From the NCBI GenBank assembly GCA_964580255.1, contig CAZOJX010000018.1:1-23036 (forward strand): 23,036 nt of DNA, written 5' to 3'. The position numbers were made by a program, and so were the translations under genes. Below, in pieces: positions 1 through 8,054 of this stretch. The first letter of the stretch is position 1. Each line of letters begins with the position of its first letter. This stretch comes from HGM12587 sp964580255. Lineage in GTDB: Bacteria > Bacillota > Clostridia > Lachnospirales > Lachnospiraceae. The notes under the pieces are model-generated. The model saw nothing but the letters and a program-made list of their open reading frames with translations. It searched no databases and was not told where the DNA came from.

Positions 1-1
1 C

Positions 2-37
2 TTACAGGAATTGCACAGCGAGATTCATGACAAATAA
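2..37 (+). CDS. 3' end of an unrecognised plus-strand gene (partial)
   Basis: The second forward frame reads 11 codons (LQELHSEIHDK) from the window edge to a TAA at 35-37, about 30 bases before a strong terminator hairpin at 69-98. The charged, helical tail and the terminator placed just downstream are what one expects of a gene end. The stretch is far too short to assign a family. The other two forward frames also reach stops nearby, so the frame choice rests on composition and terminator position only. Confidence 0.35.
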   Translation, partial: LQELHSEIHDK

Positions 38-68
38 ATCCTTTGCAATTTTCTTTAAAAAAGCACAA

Positions 69-98
69 AAATCCTCAGGCGTCACCGCCTGAGGATTT
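69..98. terminator. Bidirectional intrinsic terminator between convergent genes
   Basis: A perfect 13-bp inverted repeat (69-81 with 86-98) encloses a 4-base loop (TCAC). On the plus strand it is followed by TTTCTTTTTTT. On the minus strand it runs into TTTTTGTGCTTTTTT. It sits between the partial plus-strand gene ending at 37 and the GH25 gene whose minus-strand stop is at 109-111, so it probably ends transcription from both sides. Confidence 0.93.
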
Positions 99-108
99 CT
101 TTTTTTAA

Positions 109-1587
109 CTATTCAACTTTATTCAAATAACTGCTGATGCAGTAAAGCGTCTGTCCCTGATATTCTACTCTCGACCAGCCGTAATCCGTATTGATTCCGG
201 TTCTGGTAAATACATCACCTGCATAAACCGTTGCCACTACCGCTGCATCCTCTCTGGTCACACTCGGCAGTTTTCGCAGATTGACCTCAATCTTTGGAGT
301 TACCTGCTCATTCACCTTCGTAAACTCCGTCGCAATGCCGTCGTCCGGTTCTGCGGTCGGTGTTTTGTAGGAAAGATCTGTGGTGAGATAATTTGATACT
401 GCATAATATCTCTGACCATCAATCTCCAGTCTGGACCAGCCGCTGTCACTGATTCCTGTCCGTTTCGCTGTTTCTCCGTTTTTAAGCTGTGCAAGGATCA
501 GACTTTCCTCTCCCTGACTTGGAATATCTCGAAGGTTGGTCACGTCTTTGGAAGTGACGGTTTCCTCTACTTCTCTGAAGTTCAGCAATGCCTCCACATC
601 AGCCTCCGCCTGATCCGGTGCAGTCTGATCCTGGGCCTGAACGGTAGAGGAATAACCAAAGTAAGCCACGTTAATATCTACCGGCTTGCTGATTCCGTCT
701 ACTGTGCCGTTATTGGTAAACTGCCACATATCATGCACACCTGCATAGCTGGACGCCTGAGTTTCCGGATATGGAGTTCCCGGATACTGTGACACCCAGA
801 TTTTAAAATTCTTTTCAATCCTTGAAGTTTCCCAGTCTGCATCTGCCGTCATTTCATTCTTAGAGGCATAAAACATCGGGGTATAGCCCTGACCGTAAAT
901 CTCATTTAAAAAAGCAATGGCACAGTCCGTTCTCTCTGTTTTTGTCAGCGAATACTGTCGGTTGTCTGCATTCTGAAAGCCTTCACAGTTATAAGCCACC
1001 GGATAAGTGATCTGATACTGGGAAATATAATCAGCTACCCATCTGGCTTCTTCTCTGGCTTCTTCCTCTGTAATCGCAGTAGAGAAGAAATATGCACCAA
1101 TCTTCAGACCATTGGCAGTTGCCTCCTGCATATTGTATCTGGCGTTGGTGTCCGCAACGATCTCGCCGCTGTTCTGGGTACGATATCCCACACGAACCAT
1201 GGCAAAATCAATCCCGGTTGCCGCTGCCTTGGCCCAGTCAATGGTTCCCTGATATTTCGCCACATCGATTCCCAGCGTTGTTTCCGAAGTTTCATCGGCA
1301 TTTTCGGCAGTCAGGATTTTAGAAACCTCTGTCTGCGCACCGTTTTGTGTGTCCACAACATTTGCCTCATACTGAGGATCTTCCGAATCTTCCTCCGGGG
1401 TTTCTTCTGATATCTCTGATTCCACCACCACTGCTGTCTGATCCGCATCTTCCTCGGAATCCTTAAAAATCCCAAACAGCAGCTTCAATGCTCCAAACAG
1501 AATCAAAGCCGCCAAAAGTACTGCCAATGCAATGACCGCGATCACTTTCGGGTCTACCCGTCTTCTTTTTCGTCTTCTCTTTGCCAT
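109..1587 (-). CDS. Membrane-anchored GH25 lysozyme-like protein with two C-terminal SH3 domains
   Basis: The 492-residue protein starts with a very basic cytoplasmic stretch and one membrane segment (about residues 14-41), then an acidic linker to about 100. A GH25 muramidase-like domain follows (about 104-315), opening with GIDVAKYQG (D108) and ending near a VDIN motif around 304. Two bacterial SH3 repeats close the protein (about 336-397 and 425-492), each with an NLR...P...W.R pattern, as used for wall binding. GH25 enzymes cleave the MurNAc-GlcNAc bond of peptidoglycan. The usual D-x-E catalytic pair appears here as N200-C201-E202, so activity is uncertain. A GGAGGG ribosome binding site supports the start. 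It is the last gene of the leftward block, 25 bases after the glycosyltransferase stop. Confidence 0.88.
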   Translation of the reverse strand: MAKRRRKRRRVDPKVIAVIALAVLLAALILFGALKLLFGIFKDSEEDADQTAVVVESEISEETPEEDSEDPQYEANVVDTQNGAQTEVSKILTAENADETSETTLGIDVAKYQGTIDWAKAAATGIDFAMVRVGYRTQNSGEIVADTNARYNMQEATANGLKIGAYFFSTAITEEEAREEARWVADYISQYQITYPVAYNCEGFQNADNRQYSLTKTERTDCAIAFLNEIYGQGYTPMFYASKNEMTADADWETSRIEKNFKIWVSQYPGTPYPETQASSYAGVHDMWQFTNNGTVDGISKPVDINVAYFGYSSTVQAQDQTAPDQAEADVEALLNFREVEETVTSKDVTNLRDIPSQGEESLILAQLKNGETAKRTGISDSGWSRLEIDGQRYYAVSNYLTTDLSYKTPTAEPDDGIATEFTKVNEQVTPKIEVNLRKLPSVTREDAAVVATVYAGDVFTRTGINTDYGWSRVEYQGQTLYCISSYLNKVE

Positions 1588-1612
1588 TGTATTCCCTCCG
1601 TTGATTTTGTCC

Positions 1613-2935
1613 CTACAATGCCTTCTGTATGTTCTGTCTCATTTTATCTGCCAGCATTTCATATTGTTCGATTTCTTCTTCAGTAAGTCCCGAATATTTC
1701 ACCTGTAAATAAGTATTTTTTGCTGCCAGCAGATCGTAGATCACCGGCTCTGCTTCTTCCAAAAGTTCCAGTTCGATCTTTTTGCGGGATTTCTTTTTTT
1801 CCAGTTCCTCCGGCTCTTTTAGACGAAGCATATTCTTCGCCATCAGCTTTTGAATGGAAAGAACCAGTTTTCTCCGCTTGACCTGGATAACCTCTGCCAT
1901 TTCCTGCAGACTGCAGTGTTCATCCGTCTGACTCAAATAAAATAACAGTTTTACATCTTCAAAATTCAGATCCCGTTTCAGAGCTACAGTTTCCAGATAA
2001 CGATCTAAAAGCCTGCTTTCCCGATAAGTATCAAAAAGGATTCCTGCTCCCTCGGCAATGCTTAAGCTGACGGAAATCCGTTCATCTCCCAGACGCATAC
2101 TGCCCGGAAGGATCATTGGTGCTACCGTACCGTCTCCCGCCGCATCGATCAGAAAACGATATACCTGCAGACTGATCTTTTCGTAATCTTCTTCTTTAAA
2201 AACGTCCTGATAAAACTCCTTATAACATTTAAAAACGGTCTTTTTCATGTGGAGCGTCTTTGCAATGCTCGCTCCCTGTGACACTAAAGATCCCGGTGTT
2301 TTCACATAATAGTAGATCGGCACATGGAGAGCATAAACCCGCTCCACATGGCGGATATATTCCATATTAAAAAGAAAATCCTCGCACCAGCTGATATCCT
2401 TATCCATGCAAAGTCCGTTTTCCAAAATGATGCTTCGCCGATAAAGCTTGTTCCAAAGCACTCCGTAGTAAAAATCTGCCGGATTTTCCATCAGCTCCAG
2501 TGCAAATTCCTCTCTGGTCAGGATTCCGTCTTCCCGGATCCTTCCTTTCTGGGAAAGCCGTTCCCCGATCACCCGGTAAAAATCCGTAATGACCAGATCA
2601 CAGTCTTTTTCCATAGCTGTATGCACCAAAAGTCCTGTGGCATCCGGGGTGATCCAGTCATCGCTGTCAATAAACTGAAGATACTCTCCTTTTGCCATTG
2701 CGATGGCCTGATTTCTCGTATCAGACACACCTGAATTTTCTTTATGCACCACCCGGATTCTCGGATCCTTTTCCGCATAGGAATCACAGATCATACCTGA
2801 AGAATCCGTGCTGCCGTCGTCCATCAAAAGCAGTTCAAAATCCTCAAAATCCTGTTTCAGCACACTGTCAATACAGCGTTTCAGATGCTTTTTCGCATTG
2901 TAGATTGGAATCACGATACTTACTTTCGGATTCAT
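1613..2935 (-). CDS. Family 2 glycosyltransferase fused to a MarR-like winged-helix domain
   Basis: The N-terminal part (residues 1 to about 210) is a GT-A fold family 2 glycosyltransferase: VSIVIPIYN at the start, MDDGSTDSS near 38-46, and the metal/nucleotide-binding FIDSDDW with D90, D92 and D93. Such enzymes transfer sugars from nucleotide donors to wall or surface polysaccharides in the cytoplasm. The tail (about 322-440) does not look like a transferase. It has a helix-turn-helix-like stretch (about 342-366), a lysine-rich wing (about 370-390) and a long terminal helix with GLTEEEIEQYEML, the layout of MarR repressors. I place the start at the ATG at 2935, with AAGGAAG eight bases upstream, rather than an in-frame GTG nine bases earlier. 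The gene lies 13 bases after the antiporter stop, so it is probably cotranscribed. The domain reading is by eye. Confidence 0.85.
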   Translation of the reverse strand: MNPKVSIVIPIYNAKKHLKRCIDSVLKQDFEDFELLLMDDGSTDSSGMICDSYAEKDPRIRVVHKENSGVSDTRNQAIAMAKGEYLQFIDSDDWITPDATGLLVHTAMEKDCDLVITDFYRVIGERLSQKGRIREDGILTREEFALELMENPADFYYGVLWNKLYRRSIILENGLCMDKDISWCEDFLFNMEYIRHVERVYALHVPIYYYVKTPGSLVSQGASIAKTLHMKKTVFKCYKEFYQDVFKEEDYEKISLQVYRFLIDAAGDGTVAPMILPGSMRLGDERISVSLSIAEGAGILFDTYRESRLLDRYLETVALKRDLNFEDVKLLFYLSQTDEHCSLQEMAEVIQVKRRKLVLSIQKLMAKNMLRLKEPEELEKKKSRKKIELELLEEAEPVIYDLLAAKNTYLQVKYSGLTEEEIEQYEMLADKMRQNIQKAL

Positions 2936-2948
2936 AGATATCACTTCC

Positions 2949-3881
2949 TTAGCCCATTAACAAATATACAAAATATACTGCATATGCAATCAGCATAACA
3001 ATCCCTACCGGACGTTTCAGCTGATGTTCTTTCATTACACCAAACCAGAGCAGCAGTCCTGCTGCCAATGCTACGGCGAAATCGACTAAAAAGCCTGTCT
3101 CAAATACCACCGGAGTGATCAATGCTGTCGTTCCAACGACGAATAAGATATTAAAAATATTGCTTCCTACGATATTTCCAATGGCTATATCTGCTTTTCC
3201 TTTTCTTGCAGCTGTTACAGAGGTTACCAGCTCCGGCAAAGAAGTTCCGAAAGCCACGATGGTCAGACCGATCAGACGCTCGTCAACACCAAAGGTTTCC
3301 GCAATCACCGTCGCATTGTCAACGGTCAGATCACTGCCAAAAACGATACAGCAGATTCCTACCACAAGCATCAGAAGCTGCTTCCAGAGGGGAATCATTT
3401 TTTCTGTTTCTTCCTCTGCATTTCCGTTTTTCGCCATATAAAAAAGATAGCCAAGATATACCAAAAACAATACCCAGAGCACGATTCCTTCGCCGAAAAC
3501 GATCGTTCCTCCCGTAAAGCCCAGCACCGCCAGAACAATGGTAATGAGATGCATAAACGGCATTTCCCATTTCACAGTGGAATGCTGTACTGCCACATTG
3601 GTGATCACTGCTGTAACTCCCAGGATCAAAAGTACATTTAAAATGTTGCTCCCAACGATATTTCCAATGGTGATTCCCGCATTTCCGGAGAGAGCCGCTG
3701 TAATGCTCACCGCCGCCTCCGGTGCACTGGTTCCCATGGCAACAATGGTCAGACCGATCACCAGCTGGGGAATCCCAAATCTTGCTGCGATTCCTGCTGC
3801 GCCATCGACAAACCAGTCTGCACCCTTTACAAGCAGTGCAAACCCGATAACTAATAAAATGATAGCAATCAAAAGTTTCAT
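2949..3881 (-). CDS. Calcium/sodium antiporter, CaCA family (YrbG-like)
   Basis: The 310-residue integral membrane protein has the internal duplication of the Ca2+/cation antiporter family. The first alpha repeat has GTSAPE (50-55) and GNIVGSN (73-79). The second has GTSLPE (212-217) and GNIVGSN (235-241). These acidic and polar residues line the ion site. About ten membrane helices are visible, split by a charged loop near 151-165. The family exchanges cytoplasmic Ca2+ for Na+ or H+ at the plasma membrane; the ion preference of this copy cannot be read from sequence. AAGGA precedes the ATG. It lies 39 bases downstream of azlD and 13 bases upstream of the glycosyltransferase. Confidence 0.93.
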   Translation of the reverse strand: MKLLIAIILLVIGFALLVKGADWFVDGAAGIAARFGIPQLVIGLTIVAMGTSAPEAAVSITAALSGNAGITIGNIVGSNILNVLLILGVTAVITNVAVQHSTVKWEMPFMHLITIVLAVLGFTGGTIVFGEGIVLWVLFLVYLGYLFYMAKNGNAEEETEKMIPLWKQLLMLVVGICCIVFGSDLTVDNATVIAETFGVDERLIGLTIVAFGTSLPELVTSVTAARKGKADIAIGNIVGSNIFNILFVVGTTALITPVVFETGFLVDFAVALAAGLLLWFGVMKEHQLKRPVGIVMLIAYAVYFVYLLMG

Positions 3882-3920
3882 TTTCTTTTCCTTTTCTTTA
3901 TGATTTTCTTAATTTCTCAT

Positions 3921-4232
3921 TTAAAAACCGATCAGCTGAACGAGAAATACAGCTGCGGCGGCACCTACTGCTACCGTTAACAGTCCTTTTTTACAATATG
4001 CCAGAATCACCGCTGTCACACAGCCAGCTGCTGCACTTGGATAGGTTCCTGTACTGGAAAAAATGGACGGAAATGTCATTGCTGCCAAAACAGCATACGG
4101 CACATAGTATAAAAACGATTTAACTCTGACATTGGTGATCTTTTTTCGGAAAATGACCATTGGAAGAACACGAATCAAATAAGTCACCAAAGCCATTACG
4201 GCAATTCCTGCGATCAAATATCCTGTACTCAT
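3921..4232 (-). CDS. azlD: AzlD-family small subunit of branched-chain amino acid exporter
   Basis: This 103-residue protein has about four hydrophobic segments and matches the AzlD family in size and pattern (early LIRVLPMVIFRKK, then alanine- and glycine-rich helices). AzlD pairs with AzlC to form an exporter of branched-chain amino acids and their toxic analogues in the plasma membrane. The ATG overlaps the azlC stop by four bases (ATGA), a sign of translational coupling. The assignment rests on size, topology and the azlC partner. Confidence 0.9.
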   Translation of the reverse strand: MSTGYLIAGIAVMALVTYLIRVLPMVIFRKKITNVRVKSFLYYVPYAVLAAMTFPSIFSSTGTYPSAAAGCVTAVILAYCKKGLLTVAVGAAAAVFLVQLIGF

Positions 4233-4939
4233 GATTCTCCCTCACTTTCTTCTACCGGAAACAGCCAGGCTGCCACCACACATACGACCAATGTGATCAA
4301 AATGATCGTCCAGCCGCTGGAAAGGTCTTTGATAATCGGAAGATATCGGCACCCCACACTGGCTGCGATGGCGAACACGACCGCAAAAAGTACATTTTTC
4401 TGCTCTCTTGCAGGAGGTACGATGATCGCAATAAACATTCCATACAGTGCGATTCCCAATGCATTGGACAGCATCGCCGGCATCAGGGAAGTTGCAACAG
4501 CTCCCACCAGCGTTCCTCCTGTCCAGCCAAGCACCGGTGTTAAGATCAGTCCTGCCATGTAAACACTGGTCAATTCATGATCTCTCTGCATGGAAACGGC
4601 AAAAATCTCGTCTGTGATCCCAAAGGAAATCGCCAGACGCTCCTTCATTGTCATTTTTTGCTCAACCTTTTGTGAAACGGAAATAGACATTAAAAAATAG
4701 CGGATATTGATGATCAGTGTTGTCAGACCGATCTCCACAAATGCGCCTGAAGCGGCGATCAGATTCATTCCGGCAAACTGTCCTGCACTTGTCAGGTTTG
4801 TCAGCGAAATCACAACTGCTGCCCATGCCGGAATTCCGGACAGCACCGCCGTAACACCAAATGCCATGGACACCGAAAAATATCCAAGACAAATCGGGAA
4901 TCCGTCCCGGACTCCCTCCAAAAATTCCTGTTTTTTCAT
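4229..4939 (-). CDS. azlC: AzlC-family large subunit of branched-chain amino acid exporter
   Basis: The 236-residue membrane protein has the AzlC hallmarks: an N-terminal GVRDGFPICLGYFSVSMAFG, a central INIRYFLMSISVS segment and FGITDEIFAVS near 109-119. AzlCD complexes export branched-chain amino acids. Direction and substrate here are inferred from the family. It is the first gene of the leftward block, with AGAGGAAG ahead of its ATG and a near-consensus promoter about 60 bases upstream, next to the sequence gap. Confidence 0.93.
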   Translation of the reverse strand: MKKQEFLEGVRDGFPICLGYFSVSMAFGVTAVLSGIPAWAAVVISLTNLTSAGQFAGMNLIAASGAFVEIGLTTLIINIRYFLMSISVSQKVEQKMTMKERLAISFGITDEIFAVSMQRDHELTSVYMAGLILTPVLGWTGGTLVGAVATSLMPAMLSNALGIALYGMFIAIIVPPAREQKNVLFAVVFAIAASVGCRYLPIIKDLSSGWTIILITLVVCVVAAWLFPVEESEGES

Positions 4940-4995
4940 CTTAAGTTTCTTCCTCTTTTTGAAATTCCTTCAGAGCCTGAACACCCTGTTACACC

Positions 4996-5024
4996 AGTAT
5001 ACTCTCTGCATGGGTACTTTGCAA
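4996..5024 (-). promoter_or_regulatory. Sigma-A type promoter of the azlC block
   Basis: On the minus strand there is TTGCAA (5019-5024), a 17-base spacer and TATACT (4996-5001). Transcription would begin near 4989, leaving a leader of about 50 bases before azlC. I see no T-box or other structured leader in that length. The five minus-strand genes below it have short gaps and no internal terminator, so this promoter probably serves them all. Confidence 0.75.
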
Positions 5025-5042
5025 AGAAAACTTCCGAATCAG

Positions 5043-5142
5043 NNNNNNNNNNNNNNNNNNNNNNNNNNNNNNNNNNNNNNNNNNNNNNNNNNNNNNNNNN
5101 NNNNNNNNNNNNNNNNNNNNNNNNNNNNNNNNNNNNNNNNNN
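5043..5142. other. Assembly gap (100 N)
   Basis: Exactly 100 unknown bases separate the azlC promoter region from the 3' end of the NhaC-family gene. A round 100 is the usual placeholder for a scaffold join of unknown size, so missing genes cannot be excluded. The NhaC terminator, if present, is hidden here. Confidence 0.98.
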
Positions 5143-5151
5143 AGATCCATG

Positions 5152-6465
5152 TTACTTTTTCTCCTTTGACGGGATTATAAAGATAAACAATAAAGAGCTT
5201 AACAGCAGCATATACGGATAAATCAGATTCGGAAGGATCTGAAATGCGCTTACTTCATAGCCAAGCTCTACTGCTGTCGAAACAGCAACCAGCATCTGTG
5301 CACCATAAGGGATCACTCCCTGGAAAACGCAGGAAAAGGTGTCCAGAAGGGACGCAGCACGTTTGCTGGAAATTCCATAATTTTCCGACATCTCTTTTGC
5401 GATCGGATTTGCCATGACGATGGCTACCGTATTGTTTGCGGTTGCAATGTCCATAAGACCAACCAGCAGTCCCATGCCCAGTTCTCCGCCTTTTTTTCCT
5501 TTAAACACCCGTTTGATCAGATCCAGCAGAGCCTCAAAGCCGCCGTATTCCGAAATCAATGCGCAGATTGCAGACACAAGGATCGCAACCATCGTTGTTT
5601 CAAACATTCCTGCCGCACCGGATCCCATATTTGACAGAAGATCTGTTGCTGCAGTTGCACCGGTCGCCAGCATAATGACGGAACCGGTTCCGATTCCCAC
5701 AAGAAGTACCACAAATACATTAACCCCGATGATGCCGCCTGCCAGTACCAGCACATACGGAAGGATCTGAAGCAGATGATACTCTTTGACTTCCACGACA
5801 CCCACATCATATCCACCAGACTGCACCAGCAAAATGATCAGGGTTGCCACTGCCGCCGGAAGGGCGATCCAAAAGTTTTCCCGGAATTTGTCTTTCATGG
5901 CACAGCCCTGTCCGTTGCAGGCTGCAATGGTCGTATCGGAAATAAAGGACAGGTTGTCCCCAAACATTGCGCCGCCCACAACTGCACCAATGCAGAGCGG
6001 CATGGCAAAGCCGGTACTGCCTGCAAGTGCCACAGCGATCGGAGTGATCAGTGTGATCGTTCCCACTGAAGTTCCCATGGCTACGGAAACAAAAGCACTG
6101 ACTACAAAAAGAACAAGCACAGAGAATCTAGCCGGAATAATGGAAAGCATAAAATAAGCCACACTTTCCGCACTGCTTCTTCCCACAACACCTACAAAAA
6201 TCCCTGCTGCCATAAAAATCAGGATCATGGTAATGATATTTTTATTTCCGACACCTTTGCCCATCAGCTCCAGTTTTTCATCAAAGCTCAATTTGGGATT
6301 CTGGATACATGCCACCAAAAGGGACATCAGAAACGCAACGACGATCGGAACCTTATAAAATCCCATCGGAATCTTCATCACATACTCAAAAACAATGCCC
6401 AACCCAAGGTAAACGAGCAAAAATACCCCGATCGGCAGAAGTGCCTTAAAATTCTTTGTTTTCAT
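5152..6465 (-). CDS. nhaC: NhaC-family Na+/H+ (or Na+/organic acid) antiporter
   Basis: The 437-residue protein has about eleven membrane segments and the NhaC-family core: GTSVGTITLITPIA (131-144) and GDNLSFISDTTIA (169-181). NhaC members exchange Na+ for H+; the Bacillus MleN branch exchanges malate and lactate together with Na+ and H+. Which type this is cannot be decided by eye. The start has GAGGGAG eight bases upstream and lies 16 bases after the stop of the second ABC ATPase, so it appears to be the last gene of the importer operon. That context makes an organic-acid role near the lar genes worth considering. The downstream side is lost in the gap. Confidence 0.85.
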   Translation of the reverse strand: MKTKNFKALLPIGVFLLVYLGLGIVFEYVMKIPMGFYKVPIVVAFLMSLLVACIQNPKLSFDEKLELMGKGVGNKNIITMILIFMAAGIFVGVVGRSSAESVAYFMLSIIPARFSVLVLFVVSAFVSVAMGTSVGTITLITPIAVALAGSTGFAMPLCIGAVVGGAMFGDNLSFISDTTIAACNGQGCAMKDKFRENFWIALPAAVATLIILLVQSGGYDVGVVEVKEYHLLQILPYVLVLAGGIIGVNVFVVLLVGIGTGSVIMLATGATAATDLLSNMGSGAAGMFETTMVAILVSAICALISEYGGFEALLDLIKRVFKGKKGGELGMGLLVGLMDIATANNTVAIVMANPIAKEMSENYGISSKRAASLLDTFSCVFQGVIPYGAQMLVAVSTAVELGYEVSAFQILPNLIYPYMLLLSSLLFIFIIPSKEKK

Positions 6466-6481
6466 TTGTACTTTTCTCCCT

Positions 6482-7087
6482 CTATTTATCTAATTCCTGC
6501 AGTCTTGTACAGACATTCTGCAAAAGCGGCATGCTGTGGCTGACCGCCAGCAGTCCGATTTCCCGTTCCTGCACCTCTTTCACCAGAAAACTCCACAGCT
6601 GGCTCTGAGTGATCAGATCCAGCATCGTCGTGATCTCATCTGCAAGAATAAATTTTGTTCGTTTTCCTAAAGCTCTGGCAATGCAGAAACGCTGCAGCTC
6701 TCCCCCGGATAATTCTGTGGGATAGCGGTTCAGCCAGTCCTCCTCGATTCCCAGACCGCGAATGATTCGTTCTTCGATCTCGTCCCCTTCTGCCAGAACA
6801 TTTCTCAAATGAAGTCTTGGATTTACTACCTGTTCCGGATGCTGCCAGATCATCTGCACCGGACAGTATCCCCCATAGGAAGCCAGCGGTTTTCCGTCCA
6901 GCAGAATTTCTCCTGCGTCCGGCGATTCATAGCCTGCCAGGATCTTGCAAAAAGTAGTTTTTCCAAAACCGCTGGGTGCAATGATCCCTACCCGCTCGTG
7001 GCTCTCCACCGACAGACTGAAATTATTTAAGATCTGTTTCGTATCTTTCCCATATCGAAATGAAATATTTTTTGCTTCCAGAAGCAT
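6482..7087 (-). CDS. ABC transporter ATP-binding protein (DppF/NikE type)
   Basis: The 201-residue ATPase has Walker A APSGFGKT (37-44), signature LSGGE (126-130), Walker B FILADE (146-151) and the switch histidine H184. It belongs to the oligopeptide/nickel importer ATPases and would pair with the neighbouring 309-residue ATPase to drive import. It is shorter than most DppF/NikE proteins (about 250-330 residues) because it ends soon after the switch region and lacks the usual C-terminal extension. Core motifs are intact, so I do not call it broken. GGGAGAAG precedes the ATG, and it follows the other ATPase by 29 bases. Confidence 0.9.
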   Translation of the reverse strand: MLLEAKNISFRYGKDTKQILNNFSLSVESHERVGIIAPSGFGKTTFCKILAGYESPDAGEILLDGKPLASYGGYCPVQMIWQHPEQVVNPRLHLRNVLAEGDEIEERIIRGLGIEEDWLNRYPTELSGGELQRFCIARALGKRTKFILADEITTMLDLITQSQLWSFLVKEVQEREIGLLAVSHSMPLLQNVCTRLQELDK

Positions 7088-7116
7088 TGTTCTTCTCCCA
7101 AAATCTTTTTCGTTTT

Positions 7117-8046
7117 TTATTCCGCATGAATGCAGCGAACACTTCCGCCCCGCAGACTGCGGTATGGAATCTGTTCCTTACATTCTGCTGTACATTGTTT
7201 GCATCGCGGCCCAAAAGGACAGCCCTGCGGCAGATCCTTTACATAAGGCTGAACGCCTTCTATAAATTGAAATCCGTTCTGCGGCAAAGCACGCCAGAGT
7301 GCTTTAGAATATGGGTGACGCAGATTTTCCTCTTTCCGGAAATCCTTTACATCTGCATCTTCCACTGTGGTTCCCGCATAAAATACGACCACTCTGTCCG
7401 CAACCTCCAAAGCCTGTTCCAGATCATGGGTGATCAAAAGAACTCCTGCGCCCTCGTCTGCCAGCTGCCTGAAATGACTCATTACACGACGTACCATATC
7501 CATATGAAGTCCCGGCGTCGGTTCGTCGGCAATGACCAGCTTCGGATTTCCCATCAATGCGGTAGAAACCAGGATTCTACGGTTCATACCGCCGGACATT
7601 TCAAAGGGATAGAGCTCCTGCACTTCCTCTTTTAAATGAAATCCCCGGAAAATATTGTCCAGCTTTCGTTTGGATTCCTGATCCTTTTTACCTTTTCGGA
7701 TCTGAGGCCCGATTTTCATCAGTGGATCTAAAAATGCAACACTTTGAGGAACCAGCACGATCTCATTGCCGCGGAGCTGCGCTTTTCTTTCCTCCGTCAA
7801 AAGTGCACCGTCATAATAGATTTCTCCTCCAAGAACCGCATTGTAAGGCTGGATTCCTAAAATCCCGTGTGCCAGCAGACTTTTTCCGGAACCGCTGGAC
7901 CCCACCACTGCCACCATTTCTCCTTCATGGATCGTAACGTCCAGTTCCCGGATCGTGGGCAGTGAAGTTTTACGAAATCCATTTTCATATTGTTCGAAAG
8001 CAATGGAGAAATTATGAATGTCTAAAATCACTTTTCTATTATCCAT
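7117..8046 (-). CDS. ABC transporter ATP-binding protein (DppD/NikD type)
   Basis: This 309-residue ATPase has Walker A GSSGSGKS (49-56), signature SGGM (151-154), Walker B VIADEP and a switch histidine in LLITHD. The C-terminus has the extension typical of oligopeptide/dipeptide/nickel importers, with a cysteine cluster CPFGPRCKQCTAEC that in relatives can bind an iron-sulfur cluster. It couples ATP hydrolysis to the two permeases upstream. An AGGAGG site lies just before the ATG, eight bases after the permease stop. Metal rather than peptide import is inferred from the lar genes across the promoter region. Confidence 0.94.
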   Translation of the reverse strand: MDNRKVILDIHNFSIAFEQYENGFRKTSLPTIRELDVTIHEGEMVAVVGSSGSGKSLLAHGILGIQPYNAVLGGEIYYDGALLTEERKAQLRGNEIVLVPQSVAFLDPLMKIGPQIRKGKKDQESKRKLDNIFRGFHLKEEVQELYPFEMSGGMNRRILVSTALMGNPKLVIADEPTPGLHMDMVRRVMSHFRQLADEGAGVLLITHDLEQALEVADRVVVFYAGTTVEDADVKDFRKEENLRHPYSKALWRALPQNGFQFIEGVQPYVKDLPQGCPFGPRCKQCTAECKEQIPYRSLRGGSVRCIHAE

Positions 8047-8054
8047 CGTTCCTC

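Noticed and set aside
4707..5180. Plus-strand open frame crossing the N gap
   Set aside because: It exists only because the N bases contain no stops. Its known part is the antisense of azlC.
6482..7087. Truncated or pseudogene ATPase
   Set aside because: It is shorter than usual, but Walker A, signature, Walker B and switch histidine are all intact and it has a good ribosome site.
7060..7635. 191-codon plus-strand open frame
   Set aside because: It lies entirely opposite the two ABC ATPase genes, whose motifs are intact, and its predicted protein looks like antisense translation.
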